A stretch of 64,000 nt of DNA, taken from the IMG/VR virus record IMGVR_UViG_3300009161_000033, positions 28,037-92,036 of that record. One strand, written 5' to 3'. This DNA is from a virus. The position numbers were made by a program, and so were the translations under genes. Below are positions 1-10,315 of the stretch, piece by piece. Below the pieces are notes generated by a model. The model saw nothing but the letters and a program-made list of their open reading frames with translations, was not told the origin of the DNA and searched no databases. The stretch's first letter is position 1. The number at the start of each line of letters is the position of its first letter.

Positions 1-2
1 AC

Positions 3-2252
3 CTATCACAAAGAAGGATTGATTCAGTTAAGAAATTTTTTAAAACGTTCAAAACTAAAGACGGTATTAGTATTGGTGACTTCATTGATAAAAAATTCTT
101 TATTAAGTCGGAACCTGGTAATGGTGAAAATATTGTAATACCAAAAGGTGAATTGGGTATTGGTTTTGAAGTTGATTGTACAATAGATATTTCAGGGGGA
201 ACTGCAAATATTACGGATAATAAATCTGCGGACGTTTACTCAGTAAATGCTATGGCTTGTAGACGTGTTAAATTTTCAGAAATTAAAGTTACAATTCCAC
301 CTATAGTTGAACCTGTTACTCCTGAAGTACCAAAAGAAATACAAACAATAAATGTTGATGTACCAAAACCAGCACCAACTGTTGAATATGTCCAAAAGTT
401 AAAAGAAGGTATTAGTAAAAAAATATTAAGAAATTTATTATCTGAGTGTGATTATTTTGAAGTTGTTAAGGAAGAAAATCCAATGGTTTATGACTCGTTT
501 AAAGAGAAAATCAGATACTTTAATCCTGCGTTCCACTCAACAACACCTGAAGGTTTAAATGCTCGTTTAACTTTCTTAAATCAATGTGTTAGACCTGGTG
601 AAACAATACCAGTAATTGGTACTGATGGTAAACCAAAATACAACGATGCGGTTAATACCTCATTCGGGGCACCACCTGTATTAATATTAAGATTAGGGGA
701 TTTTATTAATACTAAAATTATTCCTACGGCATTGTCATTCACTTACGACCCGTTAATGTTAGACCTAAACCCTGAAGGTATTGGTATTCAGCCAATGATT
801 GCGAGTGTTAGTATGTCCTTTAACATTATTGGTGGTATGGGATTAAAAGAACCTGTAGAACAATTACAAAACGCATTATCGTTTAACTATTACGCGAATA
901 CTGAGATATACGATGAAAGAGCGGTTTGGACTGAAGATACGTCAGCGTTAGATAAACAAGTTGTTGATGCGATTTTAGCGTCTCAAACACCTGCAACCAC
1001 TAAAGATGTTACTAATCCACCAACAAATAATGGAGGGACTACCATTGGTGAAATTATTACTAATATACCAATTGTTAGTGGACAAACGGGTGAAATCGGA
1101 TATCAAAAAATAATGGATAGCTTATTAACAGAGACTAAAAATTATTTTGAATTAGTCACAAATAAATTAGAGAGTATTAACTCAAGTTATAATTATGGTG
1201 TAGTTCAGATGTTAAATATCCAACGACAATTTACAGGCGGTACTATTAGCGGTCAAACATCACCACTTAATCTTGAATCTCCTGTGGATATATATGGTAA
1301 ACCTGTTTATACCGAGAATGGTACGGATTTAATCAAACTTCAATTTACAAATGCAATCAGTGACATTAACTCAAATACAAATCCTATTTTAGTTAAATTA
1401 TTACCACATCAATTTCCTGATAGTGTTCTTAGAGATGTTAGAACTAACATGATTCAATACCTTAACAGTATGGAGAGTACGTTCTCAAATGGTATTACAA
1501 CAACAATGCAAGAAGTTGTTACTTTTGAACAAACTTATGTACAAATTATTAGAAAATTAGATTTAATTGCGGATTTAACAGACGGTAAAATTTTGGATAC
1601 TAATTTACCAAGAGTTTATAATTTAAGTGCGACAACACAAGTTAGTTCATCAAGTAAAACCTCAACACCAGTACCCTCAACAACATATGAGGAATTTGGA
1701 TATGATTACTTAACTTTAAATAAAGCAACAACTAAATTCAATGACTTATTGGGAAGTGCTGATTACCAAGTGGCCTTTGGGACTAGCCCGTGGAATGGTG
1801 GTAATTTTAGAGTTTTAAATACTAACGTATTAAAAGACGAATACGATAAAACATTCTTTTTTATTATGGCTAGAATCCTTTCGGATAAAAATAAAAAAGA
1901 TGAATTTATTAATTACGTTATTAAAGGTACTTTAGTTAACGTGACAACACCTGTTAAATTAAAAAATAAATTTGAAAAAATTGTGGATGATTTATCTGAT
2001 GATTATAAAAAAGAATTAAAAGATGAAGAAAAAATGTTTGACAAATTAAAGAAAGAGAAAGTTTATAAAGATTTAACTAATGGTATTGAGGATACTATGT
2101 ACCCTAAAGGTAAGACAAGAAAATTTGAATATGATACAGTACCAAATCCTGCTACGGAGGCGGCTCAAAAAGAAAAAATCTTGAATTTATATAAATCAAT
2201 AAATGTTAATGATGTTGTAACAACCTATAAAGGTAAAATTAAATTTACATAA
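3..2252 (+). CDS. Virion/baseplate structural protein, 5'-truncated by window edge
   Basis: The reading frame is open from base 3 with no plausible start; the first start-like codon is an in-frame TTG at 153, so the gene begins upstream of the window. About 750 C-terminal residues are visible. The middle (roughly fragment residues 215-310) has a compact beta-rich stretch with RLGDFINTKIIPTALSFTYD followed by a DLNPEGIG segment and a YYANTEIYDERA segment. I associate this with tail/baseplate proteins of T4-like phages of marine and Bacteroidota hosts, but I cannot name a T4 equivalent. The C-terminal 150 residues are lysine-rich and probably helical. It sits 2 nt before the gp53-like gene and upstream of the hub gene, which supports a baseplate or tail-tube-end role. 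Coding status is certain; function is inferred from context. Confidence 0.8.
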   Translation, partial: LSQRRIDSVKKFFKTFKTKDGISIGDFIDKKFFIKSEPGNGENIVIPKGELGIGFEVDCTIDISGGTANITDNKSADVYSVNAMACRRVKFSEIKVTIPPIVEPVTPEVPKEIQTINVDVPKPAPTVEYVQKLKEGISKKILRNLLSECDYFEVVKEENPMVYDSFKEKIRYFNPAFHSTTPEGLNARLTFLNQCVRPGETIPVIGTDGKPKYNDAVNTSFGAPPVLILRLGDFINTKIIPTALSFTYDPLMLDLNPEGIGIQPMIASVSMSFNIIGGMGLKEPVEQLQNALSFNYYANTEIYDERAVWTEDTSALDKQVVDAILASQTPATTKDVTNPPTNNGGTTIGEIITNIPIVSGQTGEIGYQKIMDSLLTETKNYFELVTNKLESINSSYNYGVVQMLNIQRQFTGGTISGQTSPLNLESPVDIYGKPVYTENGTDLIKLQFTNAISDINSNTNPILVKLLPHQFPDSVLRDVRTNMIQYLNSMESTFSNGITTTMQEVVTFEQTYVQIIRKLDLIADLTDGKILDTNLPRVYNLSATTQVSSSSKTSTPVPSTTYEEFGYDYLTLNKATTKFNDLLGSADYQVAFGTSPWNGGNFRVLNTNVLKDEYDKTFFFIMARILSDKNKKDEFINYVIKGTLVNVTTPVKLKNKFEKIVDDLSDDYKKELKDEEKMFDKLKKEKVYKDLTNGIEDTMYPKGKTRKFEYDTVPNPATEAAQKEKILNLYKSINVNDVVTTYKGKIKFT

Positions 2253-2254
2253 CA

Positions 2255-2578
2255 ATGGCAAAACAAAATTATAATAGATATAGTGACTTTATTCTTGATG
2301 GACAACAAACCATTGTTCCATATATTACTTTACCTACTAAATCTACAGATAAACGATATATTTATAAAGTTGGTCAATCTAGGATGGATAAGGTTTCTCA
2401 ACAATATTTCAGTTCCCCAACATTTGGGTGGTTGATTATGATGGCAAACCCAATATATGGTGGACAAGAATGGAATATTCCTGACGGTGCTATCTTGACA
2501 ATTCCATTTCCTTTAGTAGCTTCTTTACAGGACTATAAAAATCAATTAGATAACCATTTCTTCTATTATGGTAGGTAA
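2255..2578 (+). CDS. gp53/LysM-like baseplate wedge protein
   Basis: This small 107-residue protein resembles the LysM-like core of T4 gp53 and the LysM tail proteins of other contractile phages. The telling stretch is YIYKVGQSRMDKVSQQYFSS followed by PTFGWLIMMANP, matching the family pattern of a short beta strand, a helix, then a Trp-containing helix and an Asn-Pro. The later IPDGAILTIP is the typical end of a LysM fold. It is about half the length of T4 gp53, so only the core is present. It starts 2 nt after the preceding gene, and its last 11 nt overlap the start of the hub gene, implying coupled translation. In related systems the LysM protein joins hub or wedge parts of the baseplate. 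Confidence 0.7.
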   Translation: MAKQNYNRYSDFILDGQQTIVPYITLPTKSTDKRYIYKVGQSRMDKVSQQYFSSPTFGWLIMMANPIYGGQEWNIPDGAILTIPFPLVASLQDYKNQLDNHFFYYGR

Positions 2579-5500
2579 TCAACCAGAAAATATATTAGTA
2601 GAGTTTGACTATAACAACATTACAGTAATTGACCCCAACAAAGTTGTGGACGAATTTGGTGTTGCTAAAGAAAGACACGTTAACCAAGAGGACTTGGTTA
2701 TGTACGCCAATTTGGAATGTAAAGTTATTCCAAGAACTAAACTCTCAGTTGGTACTGCGAACAATGATGCGATTCAGACAATCTCTGTTGCGTCTATGAA
2801 CTTCCTAAAACCTGGAGGTAAAACTTTTTTAGATAACAGTTATACAGATGAGATAACGGGTAAAGATTCTATTAAAGGTGAAGGAGTTAATCAACCAAAA
2901 CAAACATCAGTATCTAACCCTAAGAAAGATAATGATTTCTTTATTAGACAAACAATAAATTCAGGTGGTAAGCCAGGAGCAACCGATAACGGGTTATTGG
3001 GTATTACAAGTATCACTATTAAACAAAACACATCGTTCATGTCAACAATTACTGTTGAAATGGAAGACGTTAAAGGTCGTGCATTGTTTGAATCGGGTGA
3101 TAATTCACCATACGCAGCATTTTTTAATTTACCCTATCCTTTATTTTATTTAACGGTTAAGGGTTATTATGGTAAAGCGGTTAGGTTACCAATAATGTTA
3201 CAGACGTTCACTTCACGATATAACACAGGGTCAGGTAACTTCCATATTACTTTAACATTTTTAACTTACAAATATACAATCCTAAGTGAAGTTCCTATGG
3301 GATATTTGGTTGCTGCCCCGCACATGTATAAATCAAGAGTGAAGATTCAAACAACAAGTGGTAACGCAAGTCAATTCTCTAATGTTGATGATACAATCTA
3401 TGAAAGAGGATATCAGAAGATTAAAGAGATGTATAGTGAGTATAAAACTAAAGGATTAATCCCTGATGACTTCCCTGAGATTACCCTTGTCCAAATGCAG
3501 AACAGAATTGAAAATTTCGTAAAGAATATTTTAGATTCATTTACTAAACAAAACTTAGACCCCTTAAGTCATGTTGACGAATACCAAAAAGTTTTAATTG
3601 ATTATGGTAAGGATGTTTATTACGCCGCGGGTACATCATGGTTTGACAAATACATGGATAAAACTAATTATTTTGTTTTAAAAAATTCCACAGGTAATAA
3701 TAATGACCAACTTAAAATATATAGTTTTAAACCTGAGATTAAAACTTCAAAACAAAGAGAAGATGCTAAATCGGAATTAAAAAGTATTATTGAAAAAAAC
3801 AACAAACTTTTAAATGAGAATGAGACTGTTGGTAAAAATGGTAAATATAAAATCGATGGAAAAGAAACACCTTGTCAAATTGTGTGTGACATTAACTATG
3901 AAATTTTCCCTATTGAAATACAATCTACTGACGTTGATTTAAAAGAAACATTTAAACAAAAAAATAAAGATAAGGAACCTACTGATGTTGAGTTATTGGA
4001 ATTACAAGCTAATTTAGAAAAAAACAATATTTTTAACAGTGGCGAGATAGTAGAAAAAGATGGTTCAAAACAACCAATATATACATATTATATTTTTGAA
4101 GGTACTAAAAAGTTTACGGACAAATTAGACAAACTTTCAAAAGATTTAAAAACAAAACGAGAAGAGATTGAAGTTAAATTAACTGACGCACTATCAAAAC
4201 TACTACAAAGTAAAGATAGTGGTATAGGGTTTGTCCCAAACATTAGAAACGTATTGGCGGTTGTCTTTGCAAATGGAGAGGCGTTCTTACGAATGATGGA
4301 TGACGTTCACACATCGGCGTGGGAACAAAGAGATAACAAATATAGAAAAGAAGTTATATTTGATAAACAAATTGCGGGAGCGTCTGCCGACAATATAACT
4401 TCAGGGGATAATAGTAAACAACCTGTATATCCATGGCCACAATTAATTGTTGAGACTGCGGGTGAGGATGGACATGAGAAATATGAAATAACTTATCCTG
4501 GTGACCCAAAGATTATTAATAGAAGTAAGGGTTATTTATTTAATGTGTGGCCTGAAATTGAGTTTGTTGAAGAATTTATTAAAGGACTTACGGAAAGAAC
4601 ATTACCTCCTGCGGACCCTACCGCAACATCAAATGAATTAGTTCAAAGTGAAAGAATCTCTATTGATGCAATTGAATTCCCAATAGGAAATTGGGTATAC
4701 GGTAATAAAGAAGAAGTTAAATATTTCTTTGAAATATACGAAAGAGTTATTTTAAATTCTTATTATTCAAGATTCTCAAGAAGTAATGGGTTTGTTAGTG
4801 ATTCAGATAAAATCAGTAATTTAATTGCCGAAGCGGAAAAAAGTAATATTGTTAAAAGTCTATCTAACGATAATCCATTCATCATCCAAAAGTTAAAACA
4901 ATATGGGTTTAATGCAAGTAATTTTGCAACTATTCTAAGACAGTTTTCAAACGGAGGGTTAGGTGAAAGTTGGCAGAATTATATTAGAGGTATTTTTAAT
5001 ACTCCATATATTAAAAATTTAGTTAATAATAGTAGTTTTGAATTTATAAATTACAATGTTATTAATAGTGCTTCAGCACAACCATTGGTTTCATTACCAA
5101 ATGAATCTGGTATGACGGAATATATTTCAGGGTCAACAACATCTAATAAATTTGATTTAGCGGATACCTTCCCGTTTACTAATAAAAATTGGGATAGTAA
5201 GTATTTGGCTAACGGGACAACAATCTTAGATGCTAATGGTTCTCTTGACACTAGAAAAACTTTAAAGTATGACCAAAACATTAAATCTATAACGAGTAAT
5301 GTTGGAAGTAATACTAATGAAGTTAGACCGATAACTAACTTTGTTTATTTGTCAAGTCAAGTTCCAAATGTAAGTAGTTCAACAAGTCTAAAAGAATTCT
5401 ATAGTAGTAGGACTTTTGAATCTCAGTTAATTACTGAAGGTAACGTTAGATATTATGATTATAGTGGTTTGGTAAGTAACGACCAAACAACATCTATATT

Positions 5501-8500
5501 GAACACCCCTTATTTTGTGAATTCAATCCAAGAAGGAGTTAAGAATTTTAGAAATAATGATGAGTATCCATTTGCATCATCTGCCTACTTGTTCATTAAC
5601 AGTTTACCATTAGGGACTTTAAGAGAAAAGTATAAAACTTATAGTAATGGTGCAACAACCGATTTGGATTATATTTTTGCAACCCTTAAAAAATTTGGTG
5701 CTATTCATAAAATACCATACGCTTGGATTTTAAAAATTGGTTCTGTTTGGTATCGTTATAAAAAATATATTGAAGAGGGTGTTGATATCTTGGATAAATC
5801 ATGGTCGGGATTTAGTTATACTACTAACTTTGACCCTGTTACAAGTGCGAACACTCGTAACTATGGTTTAATCATAAATGGAGCCCCGATTGATATTGTA
5901 TTACAAAAAGATACTGCAATAGGGTCTGAATTATCTACTCTAATCAATGTTGGTTTTTACCCAAAGTTAATAAACGACTTTAATGTATTCTACCAAGGGT
6001 ATGAAGTATTTTCAGGATATACTGATACATTAATACAATCAGGGATAACCTCAGGAGTATCTATCAATTATGTTGATGAAGCGATTATTAATTTATCCGA
6101 AGGATTTGACCCTGCGGTTCCTCTTAGAGATTTGAGAGTTATTCCTTGGTCAGTAACCGTTGATACTGTTGATGGTAATTATACGTATATTATGCCATCA
6201 GAGGGTTCTGTTTTAAATCAAACGTTAAATGAATGTTTTGAAAACGGGAAACTTAAATTTGAAGTTAATTCTAATCAAGCAATGTACGATGGTTCTGTCA
6301 GATTATTTTGGGGATTACCTAACTATGGTTATTTTGATAACTCAAAACTTAGTAAACCGTCACCATTTGTGTACATGAAACAAATTTTCTCAGGTCAAAG
6401 CAAACAGGAAAACTTCTCAATTAACGGGACCAATAGTGAATATTCACAAATTAGTGAAATGTTGTCTGTTTTTGAAAAATCTGTATTAGATGAATTTGAA
6501 ACCGTCTTTTTAAATTTCTCAAAATCGGTTTACGATTATTCACCTGATACTATAACAAATAGTTCATCACAAAATGAGGCGATTGCAAGTGCGTTAGGGG
6601 TTAGCCCAACTGATATTAATACTAGTGGAGATACTAATGGTGTTGTTACAGATACTGAAAAGACTTTTAAAAACTTCCAAATGTTATTTAGAAGTTTAAT
6701 GAAGACTCCAAAAGTAACAGGTGAAACAGGGACCGATATTGTAAATAAAATACAAAACGCTCAAGTAACAAATGTTACAAATGTTCTAAAACAATTCTTA
6801 AATTACGATGTTGTATTTAAATACGGTAACCCTTCATTTTACGATAAGAAATTGTTTTATACTTTCTCATCATTACCATTAACAGAACCATATACGTGGG
6901 GAAGTTATAATTCATTCACACCTGGTTCAGTCCCTACAAATGGTGGAGGTGTTACATTAACAACATCTAAAAGTAATTATCCTAATGAATGGATTGCTTT
7001 ACAAACATATGTTGGTTTTTCAGAAATACCTGAATTAGTTTACGATAATAATGGGTCTTATATTACTGACTTCTTCGTTGATTTAGATGTTGCATTTACA
7101 GTTGATAATATTAAATTATTTGCACCAATCGTTAAGATTTATGCAACTCAAAAATTAAATCAGTTCCAAGCAAACCCAATACCTGCTCCTGAACCACCAA
7201 TTTCATCACCAAGTCAAGTTGTCTCAGTTACTAAATTATTAAGTGGGGATACGGTTACGGTTAGAAAAGAAGCATTAAAAAATGTTGCGTATGTTTCGGA
7301 TAGTTCAGGTCTTATTTTATTTGAAAGTTTACCTGCAAGTTTTCCACCAACTACAGGTTATACTCAATCATTAATTGATGAAGCGATTATCATTGTATAT
7401 GGCTCATTAGCAGTAAACCCAACGGACAAACAATTTATTGTAAGTACAGTTTTCACACCACAACCACAATACCCACAAATACCTGCACCAAATACAAAAC
7501 AAGGACAAAGTGCTTTTTATCAAGCGATGACTAACTACCTATTAGATATTAATAATTTCCAAGCTAAAATAATTAATAATTTAATACCTAAATTACAATT
7601 GGCGTTACCTGACACAAATACAGTTGCGGACTCTCAAGTTCAGTCTGAATTACAAGGTGAACAATCTAAAGTTGAGTTGTGGGAAACATTCAAAGCGTTA
7701 AATGATAAATGGATATCAGGTAATGACTTTAAAACAAAAACATTATTTGAAGACATTTTATTATTGGATAGGGCAAGTAGAAATGTTGGGGATAAAATTT
7801 TAGTTGATATCTACAAATTAAAAGATAGATTACTTAATATACCTGTTAAGGCATCAATGTTATCTTTTGTTCAAAGTATTTTAATTGAGAACCATTTTGT
7901 GGTAATGAATATCCCATCGTATGTTAATTTCTATAATGTACAAGAGGCGGTTAAAAACCCAAAACCAAGAATTGAAGGAACTACCGAATTTGCAAACACT
8001 ATGTTTGGAACACACTTAAATGTGGATTATAGAGATTCTTCTTCTAAAATGGTTTGTTTCTACGGTGGTAAACCAAGTGAACAATTAGATTTGAAAAACA
8101 ATGTTGATTATAGATATAGAAATGATGCTTTTGATTTACGTAGAGCAAGTGACAACCCATTAATTGAAAACCAAGTTGGTAAAACAGATTGGGACAAATC
8201 AAATAAAGTTGTTGGGTTTAATGTTGATATTGGAGTTCAAAACCAACAAATATTTAAAAGTTTTTCTGTTGACCAAAATGCGGGTAAAGCGACTGCGGAA
8301 TCTTTAGAAGTGATAAATCAAATGGCCAACCAAGCGGGAGGTAGAGGAGGTACAACTCAAAATACTTCATTATATAACCTTTATAAAAATAGAAGTTATG
8401 GTTGTCAGATAACCATGTTAGGTAACGCAATGATACAACCAACCATGTACTTTAACCTAAGACACGTTCCGATGTTTAGTGGACCATACATGATTCTTTC

Positions 8501-9302
8501 TGTTGACCATAGTATAACACCTGGTAATTTTGAAACATATATTTCAGGTATTAGACAACCTATTGCTTCATTACCTAAGATTGATAACTATATCCAATCA
8601 CTTAGAACTAATTTACTAAAATCAATTGTTGAAAAAAATAAAGAAGTTAAAGCACAAACAACTAAAGACTCAAAAGGAAATGTTGTTTCACAACAAAATA
8701 AAGTAACATCAAATGCTAACGGAGGAAAAGAAGTAACTCAAGTCCAATCATGTGTTCCGTCAAATTCATACAATAGATTTGTTAATATTACACCAACAAG
8801 TACTAAAGCAACGTTTAAAGAGGCTTTAAGTACGATAAAAAATCAAATAATTGCATCAGGAGTTTCTGATGACGGTAAATTGAAATATTGTGTATTTGCC
8901 GCGTTGTACTTAGAGTCTAGTACTACAACAGGTTTAGAATCTTACGAAAATAATTTCGCGGGTATTGATTTATCACAATCATGGGGAACCTCATCAAGAT
9001 ACTTTAGTGGTAATGAACAATTCTTCTGTTTAAAATCAGATACAACTACACTACCTTATGCAGTATTTGACGATTTATCAAATAATGTTAGATTGTTAAT
9101 TGAAAGATGGAAAGACAGGATGGGTAATGTTCCTAATAATAGTGCAAAAGAAATTACTAAGTTTTGGATACTTAATTTTGGAGCGAATCAAAATCAATCA
9201 AACGTCTATACATCAATGGACCCAACAAAACTTTCTAACATTGAGGCTAAAGTACAAAAATCAATTGACAACGTAAATTCGTTAGAATTAATAACCCCTT
9301 AA
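2568..9302 (+). CDS. Giant baseplate hub protein with probable C-terminal peptidoglycan hydrolase domain
   Basis: The protein has 2244 residues, far larger than T4 gp27 (about 390) or gp5 (about 575). Around residues 140-240 is a beta-rich domain (GLLGITSITIKQNTSFMSTI, then FFNLPYPLFYLTVKGYYGK), as in hub or tail-associated proteins of T4-like phages. The middle 1500 residues are a long Ser/Asn/Thr-rich region with no domain I recognise. Residues about 1805-2025 resemble the closing part of a gp27/gpD-type hub (IQPTMYFNLRHVPMFSGPYM, then HSITPGNFETYISGIRQP). Residues about 2068-2244 look like a glucosaminidase or lysozyme-type wall hydrolase: FAALYLES with a candidate catalytic Glu, then ENNFAGIDLSQSWG. 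Hub plus hydrolase in one chain would parallel the T4 gp27-gp5 complex. The hub call rests on position after the LysM gene and these motifs; the hydrolase call is weaker. Confidence 0.7.
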   Translation: MVGNQPENILVEFDYNNITVIDPNKVVDEFGVAKERHVNQEDLVMYANLECKVIPRTKLSVGTANNDAIQTISVASMNFLKPGGKTFLDNSYTDEITGKDSIKGEGVNQPKQTSVSNPKKDNDFFIRQTINSGGKPGATDNGLLGITSITIKQNTSFMSTITVEMEDVKGRALFESGDNSPYAAFFNLPYPLFYLTVKGYYGKAVRLPIMLQTFTSRYNTGSGNFHITLTFLTYKYTILSEVPMGYLVAAPHMYKSRVKIQTTSGNASQFSNVDDTIYERGYQKIKEMYSEYKTKGLIPDDFPEITLVQMQNRIENFVKNILDSFTKQNLDPLSHVDEYQKVLIDYGKDVYYAAGTSWFDKYMDKTNYFVLKNSTGNNNDQLKIYSFKPEIKTSKQREDAKSELKSIIEKNNKLLNENETVGKNGKYKIDGKETPCQIVCDINYEIFPIEIQSTDVDLKETFKQKNKDKEPTDVELLELQANLEKNNIFNSGEIVEKDGSKQPIYTYYIFEGTKKFTDKLDKLSKDLKTKREEIEVKLTDALSKLLQSKDSGIGFVPNIRNVLAVVFANGEAFLRMMDDVHTSAWEQRDNKYRKEVIFDKQIAGASADNITSGDNSKQPVYPWPQLIVETAGEDGHEKYEITYPGDPKIINRSKGYLFNVWPEIEFVEEFIKGLTERTLPPADPTATSNELVQSERISIDAIEFPIGNWVYGNKEEVKYFFEIYERVILNSYYSRFSRSNGFVSDSDKISNLIAEAEKSNIVKSLSNDNPFIIQKLKQYGFNASNFATILRQFSNGGLGESWQNYIRGIFNTPYIKNLVNNSSFEFINYNVINSASAQPLVSLPNESGMTEYISGSTTSNKFDLADTFPFTNKNWDSKYLANGTTILDANGSLDTRKTLKYDQNIKSITSNVGSNTNEVRPITNFVYLSSQVPNVSSSTSLKEFYSSRTFESQLITEGNVRYYDYSGLVSNDQTTSILNTPYFVNSIQEGVKNFRNNDEYPFASSAYLFINSLPLGTLREKYKTYSNGATTDLDYIFATLKKFGAIHKIPYAWILKIGSVWYRYKKYIEEGVDILDKSWSGFSYTTNFDPVTSANTRNYGLIINGAPIDIVLQKDTAIGSELSTLINVGFYPKLINDFNVFYQGYEVFSGYTDTLIQSGITSGVSINYVDEAIINLSEGFDPAVPLRDLRVIPWSVTVDTVDGNYTYIMPSEGSVLNQTLNECFENGKLKFEVNSNQAMYDGSVRLFWGLPNYGYFDNSKLSKPSPFVYMKQIFSGQSKQENFSINGTNSEYSQISEMLSVFEKSVLDEFETVFLNFSKSVYDYSPDTITNSSSQNEAIASALGVSPTDINTSGDTNGVVTDTEKTFKNFQMLFRSLMKTPKVTGETGTDIVNKIQNAQVTNVTNVLKQFLNYDVVFKYGNPSFYDKKLFYTFSSLPLTEPYTWGSYNSFTPGSVPTNGGGVTLTTSKSNYPNEWIALQTYVGFSEIPELVYDNNGSYITDFFVDLDVAFTVDNIKLFAPIVKIYATQKLNQFQANPIPAPEPPISSPSQVVSVTKLLSGDTVTVRKEALKNVAYVSDSSGLILFESLPASFPPTTGYTQSLIDEAIIIVYGSLAVNPTDKQFIVSTVFTPQPQYPQIPAPNTKQGQSAFYQAMTNYLLDINNFQAKIINNLIPKLQLALPDTNTVADSQVQSELQGEQSKVELWETFKALNDKWISGNDFKTKTLFEDILLLDRASRNVGDKILVDIYKLKDRLLNIPVKASMLSFVQSILIENHFVVMNIPSYVNFYNVQEAVKNPKPRIEGTTEFANTMFGTHLNVDYRDSSSKMVCFYGGKPSEQLDLKNNVDYRYRNDAFDLRRASDNPLIENQVGKTDWDKSNKVVGFNVDIGVQNQQIFKSFSVDQNAGKATAESLEVINQMANQAGGRGGTTQNTSLYNLYKNRSYGCQITMLGNAMIQPTMYFNLRHVPMFSGPYMILSVDHSITPGNFETYISGIRQPIASLPKIDNYIQSLRTNLLKSIVEKNKEVKAQTTKDSKGNVVSQQNKVTSNANGGKEVTQVQSCVPSNSYNRFVNITPTSTKATFKEALSTIKNQIIASGVSDDGKLKYCVFAALYLESSTTTGLESYENNFAGIDLSQSWGTSSRYFSGNEQFFCLKSDTTTLPYAVFDDLSNNVRLLIERWKDRMGNVPNNSAKEITKFWILNFGANQNQSNVYTSMDPTKLSNIEAKVQKSIDNVNSLELITP

Positions 9303-9340
9303 TAGTTATTTGGGTTAAGAAATTTTTAATAGAACAATGA

Positions 9341-9347
9341 TATTTAT
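9341..9347 (+). promoter_or_regulatory. TATTTAT box upstream of the 74-residue gene
   Basis: TATTTAT starts 22 nt before the ATG in a 60-nt gap after the hub gene. It is one of about ten such boxes at 12, 20-22 or 28 nt from starts in this window. Candidate late promoter element; no -35 match was identified. Confidence 0.35.
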
Positions 9348-9362
9348 ATAAAAAGAGAAATT

Positions 9363-9587
9363 ATGAACACAAAATTAATTTTAGATAATTACTTAGGTAA
9401 GAGTACTAGAACCACTGAGAAAGACATGGGTAATGGTAATAAACAAGTATGTGACTTAGATACAGGTGATTGTTATACAATCAGAATGAAAGACGGTCTT
9501 ATTGAAAGAGTGGATAATACGATGTCCCAAAATAAAAAAATCCAAGTTGAAACAACTACTGGAGTAAAACAATTATTAAATGGATAA
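9363..9587 (+). CDS. Small hypothetical protein, 74 residues
   Basis: I do not recognise a family. The protein is hydrophilic, with two cysteines close together (VCDLDTGDCYTIR) that could form a disulfide or bind metal, and a short beta-strand pattern in the middle. It follows a TATTTAT box, and its last 8 nt (ATGGATAA) are also the start of the next gene, so the two are probably translated together. Its position right after the hub gene suggests a small virion or assembly factor, but this is only context. Confidence 0.7.
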   Translation: MNTKLILDNYLGKSTRTTEKDMGNGNKQVCDLDTGDCYTIRMKDGLIERVDNTMSQNKKIQVETTTGVKQLLNG

Positions 9588-10275
9588 GAAAATGAAAGTA
9601 GATGTAAGAATCTTAAACGAAGTTATGAGATACAAAAGTATTAATAATTATATCTCAGAACAAGATGCCACTTTACCTCCACCACCTGATGCGGGAGCGT
9701 TACCACCACCTGATGCGGGAGCTTTACCACCACCACCTGATGCGGGAGCGGTTCCACCTCCAGCACCTGATGCTACGGGAGCTGAAACACCACCTGAAAC
9801 AATTGATGTTGCGAATGACCCTGATGTAGAAAAAGTTGGTGAAGAAGACAAAGGAAAAGGAGGAACTCAAGAAATTGAAATCACTGATTTGGTTAAATCT
9901 CAAAAAAATGTTGAGAAGAAACAAGAAGAATATTTTGATAACTTGTTCAAACATTTGGACGACTTAGAAAATAAATTATCTACTATGGATACTATAGTTA
10001 ACCAACTTAACAGTTTGGAAGCTAAAGTTGAAAAAATGAGACCAAAAACACCTGAAGAAAAATTAGAATTAAGAAGTTTAGATTCAGGACCTTATAATCA
10101 AAAATTGAGTGATTTTTTTGAAGATAAGCAAGAAGACATGGAAAAGTCAGGAAAAAATGAATATATTTTAACTCAAGACGATGTTGAAAGTTATTCTCCT
10201 GGAGATATCAAAAAAAGTTTCAGAAATTTTGGGACTGATGACTCAGAACTTGACTCATTCCAAACAATTAGGTAA
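9580..10275 (+). CDS. Proline-rich putative internal head or scaffold-like protein
   Basis: The protein has 231 residues. The N-terminus (to about residue 27) is a short helix ending in NNYISEQDA, where I-S-E fits the (I/L)xE cleavage signal of T4-type prohead protease substrates. It is followed by a Pro/Ala/Gly tract with three or four copies of a PPPDAGA unit (about residues 28-65). Residues 85-155 are acidic and predicted coiled coil (VEKKQEEYFDNLFKHLDDLE), and the C-terminus is acidic. I chose the ATG at 9580 because it makes the 8-nt overlap with the previous stop seen at several junctions here; an ATG at 9592 is the alternative. An internal or scaffold role is inferred. A strong terminator follows directly. 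Confidence 0.65.
   Translation: MDKKMKVDVRILNEVMRYKSINNYISEQDATLPPPPDAGALPPPDAGALPPPPDAGAVPPPAPDATGAETPPETIDVANDPDVEKVGEEDKGKGGTQEIEITDLVKSQKNVEKKQEEYFDNLFKHLDDLENKLSTMDTIVNQLNSLEAKVEKMRPKTPEEKLELRSLDSGPYNQKLSDFFEDKQEDMEKSGKNEYILTQDDVESYSPGDIKKSFRNFGTDDSELDSFQTIR
9679..9770 (+). repeat. Short tandem repeat encoding PPPDAGA units
   Basis: Near-identical copies of an 18-21 bp unit (core ccacctgatgcgggagc) run in tandem and encode the proline-rich tract of the overlapping gene. The antisense frames through this GC-richer stretch stay open only because of the repeat. Unit number may vary between relatives by slippage. Confidence 0.7.
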
Positions 10276-10278
10276 AAG

Positions 10279-10302
10279 AACGGTCCTAATGGACCGTTTT
10301 TT
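10279..10302 (+). terminator. Rho-independent terminator after the proline-rich protein gene
   Basis: AACGGTCC and GGACCGTT form a perfect 8-bp stem with a 4-nt TAAT loop, followed by a T run. It lies 3 nt past the stop codon and separates the hub module from the SSB promoter. Confidence 0.9.
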
Positions 10303-10315
10303 AACTTAAAAATAT

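Noticed and set aside
153-2252. A TTG start at 153 for the first gene
   Set aside because: The frame is open to the window edge and codes sensibly upstream, so the gene is truncated rather than starting there.
9648-9954. Open antisense frames with Gly/Ala- and Trp/Arg-rich translations
   Set aside because: They are shadows of the proline-rich repeat on the plus strand; translation is low-complexity and there is no start context or coupling.
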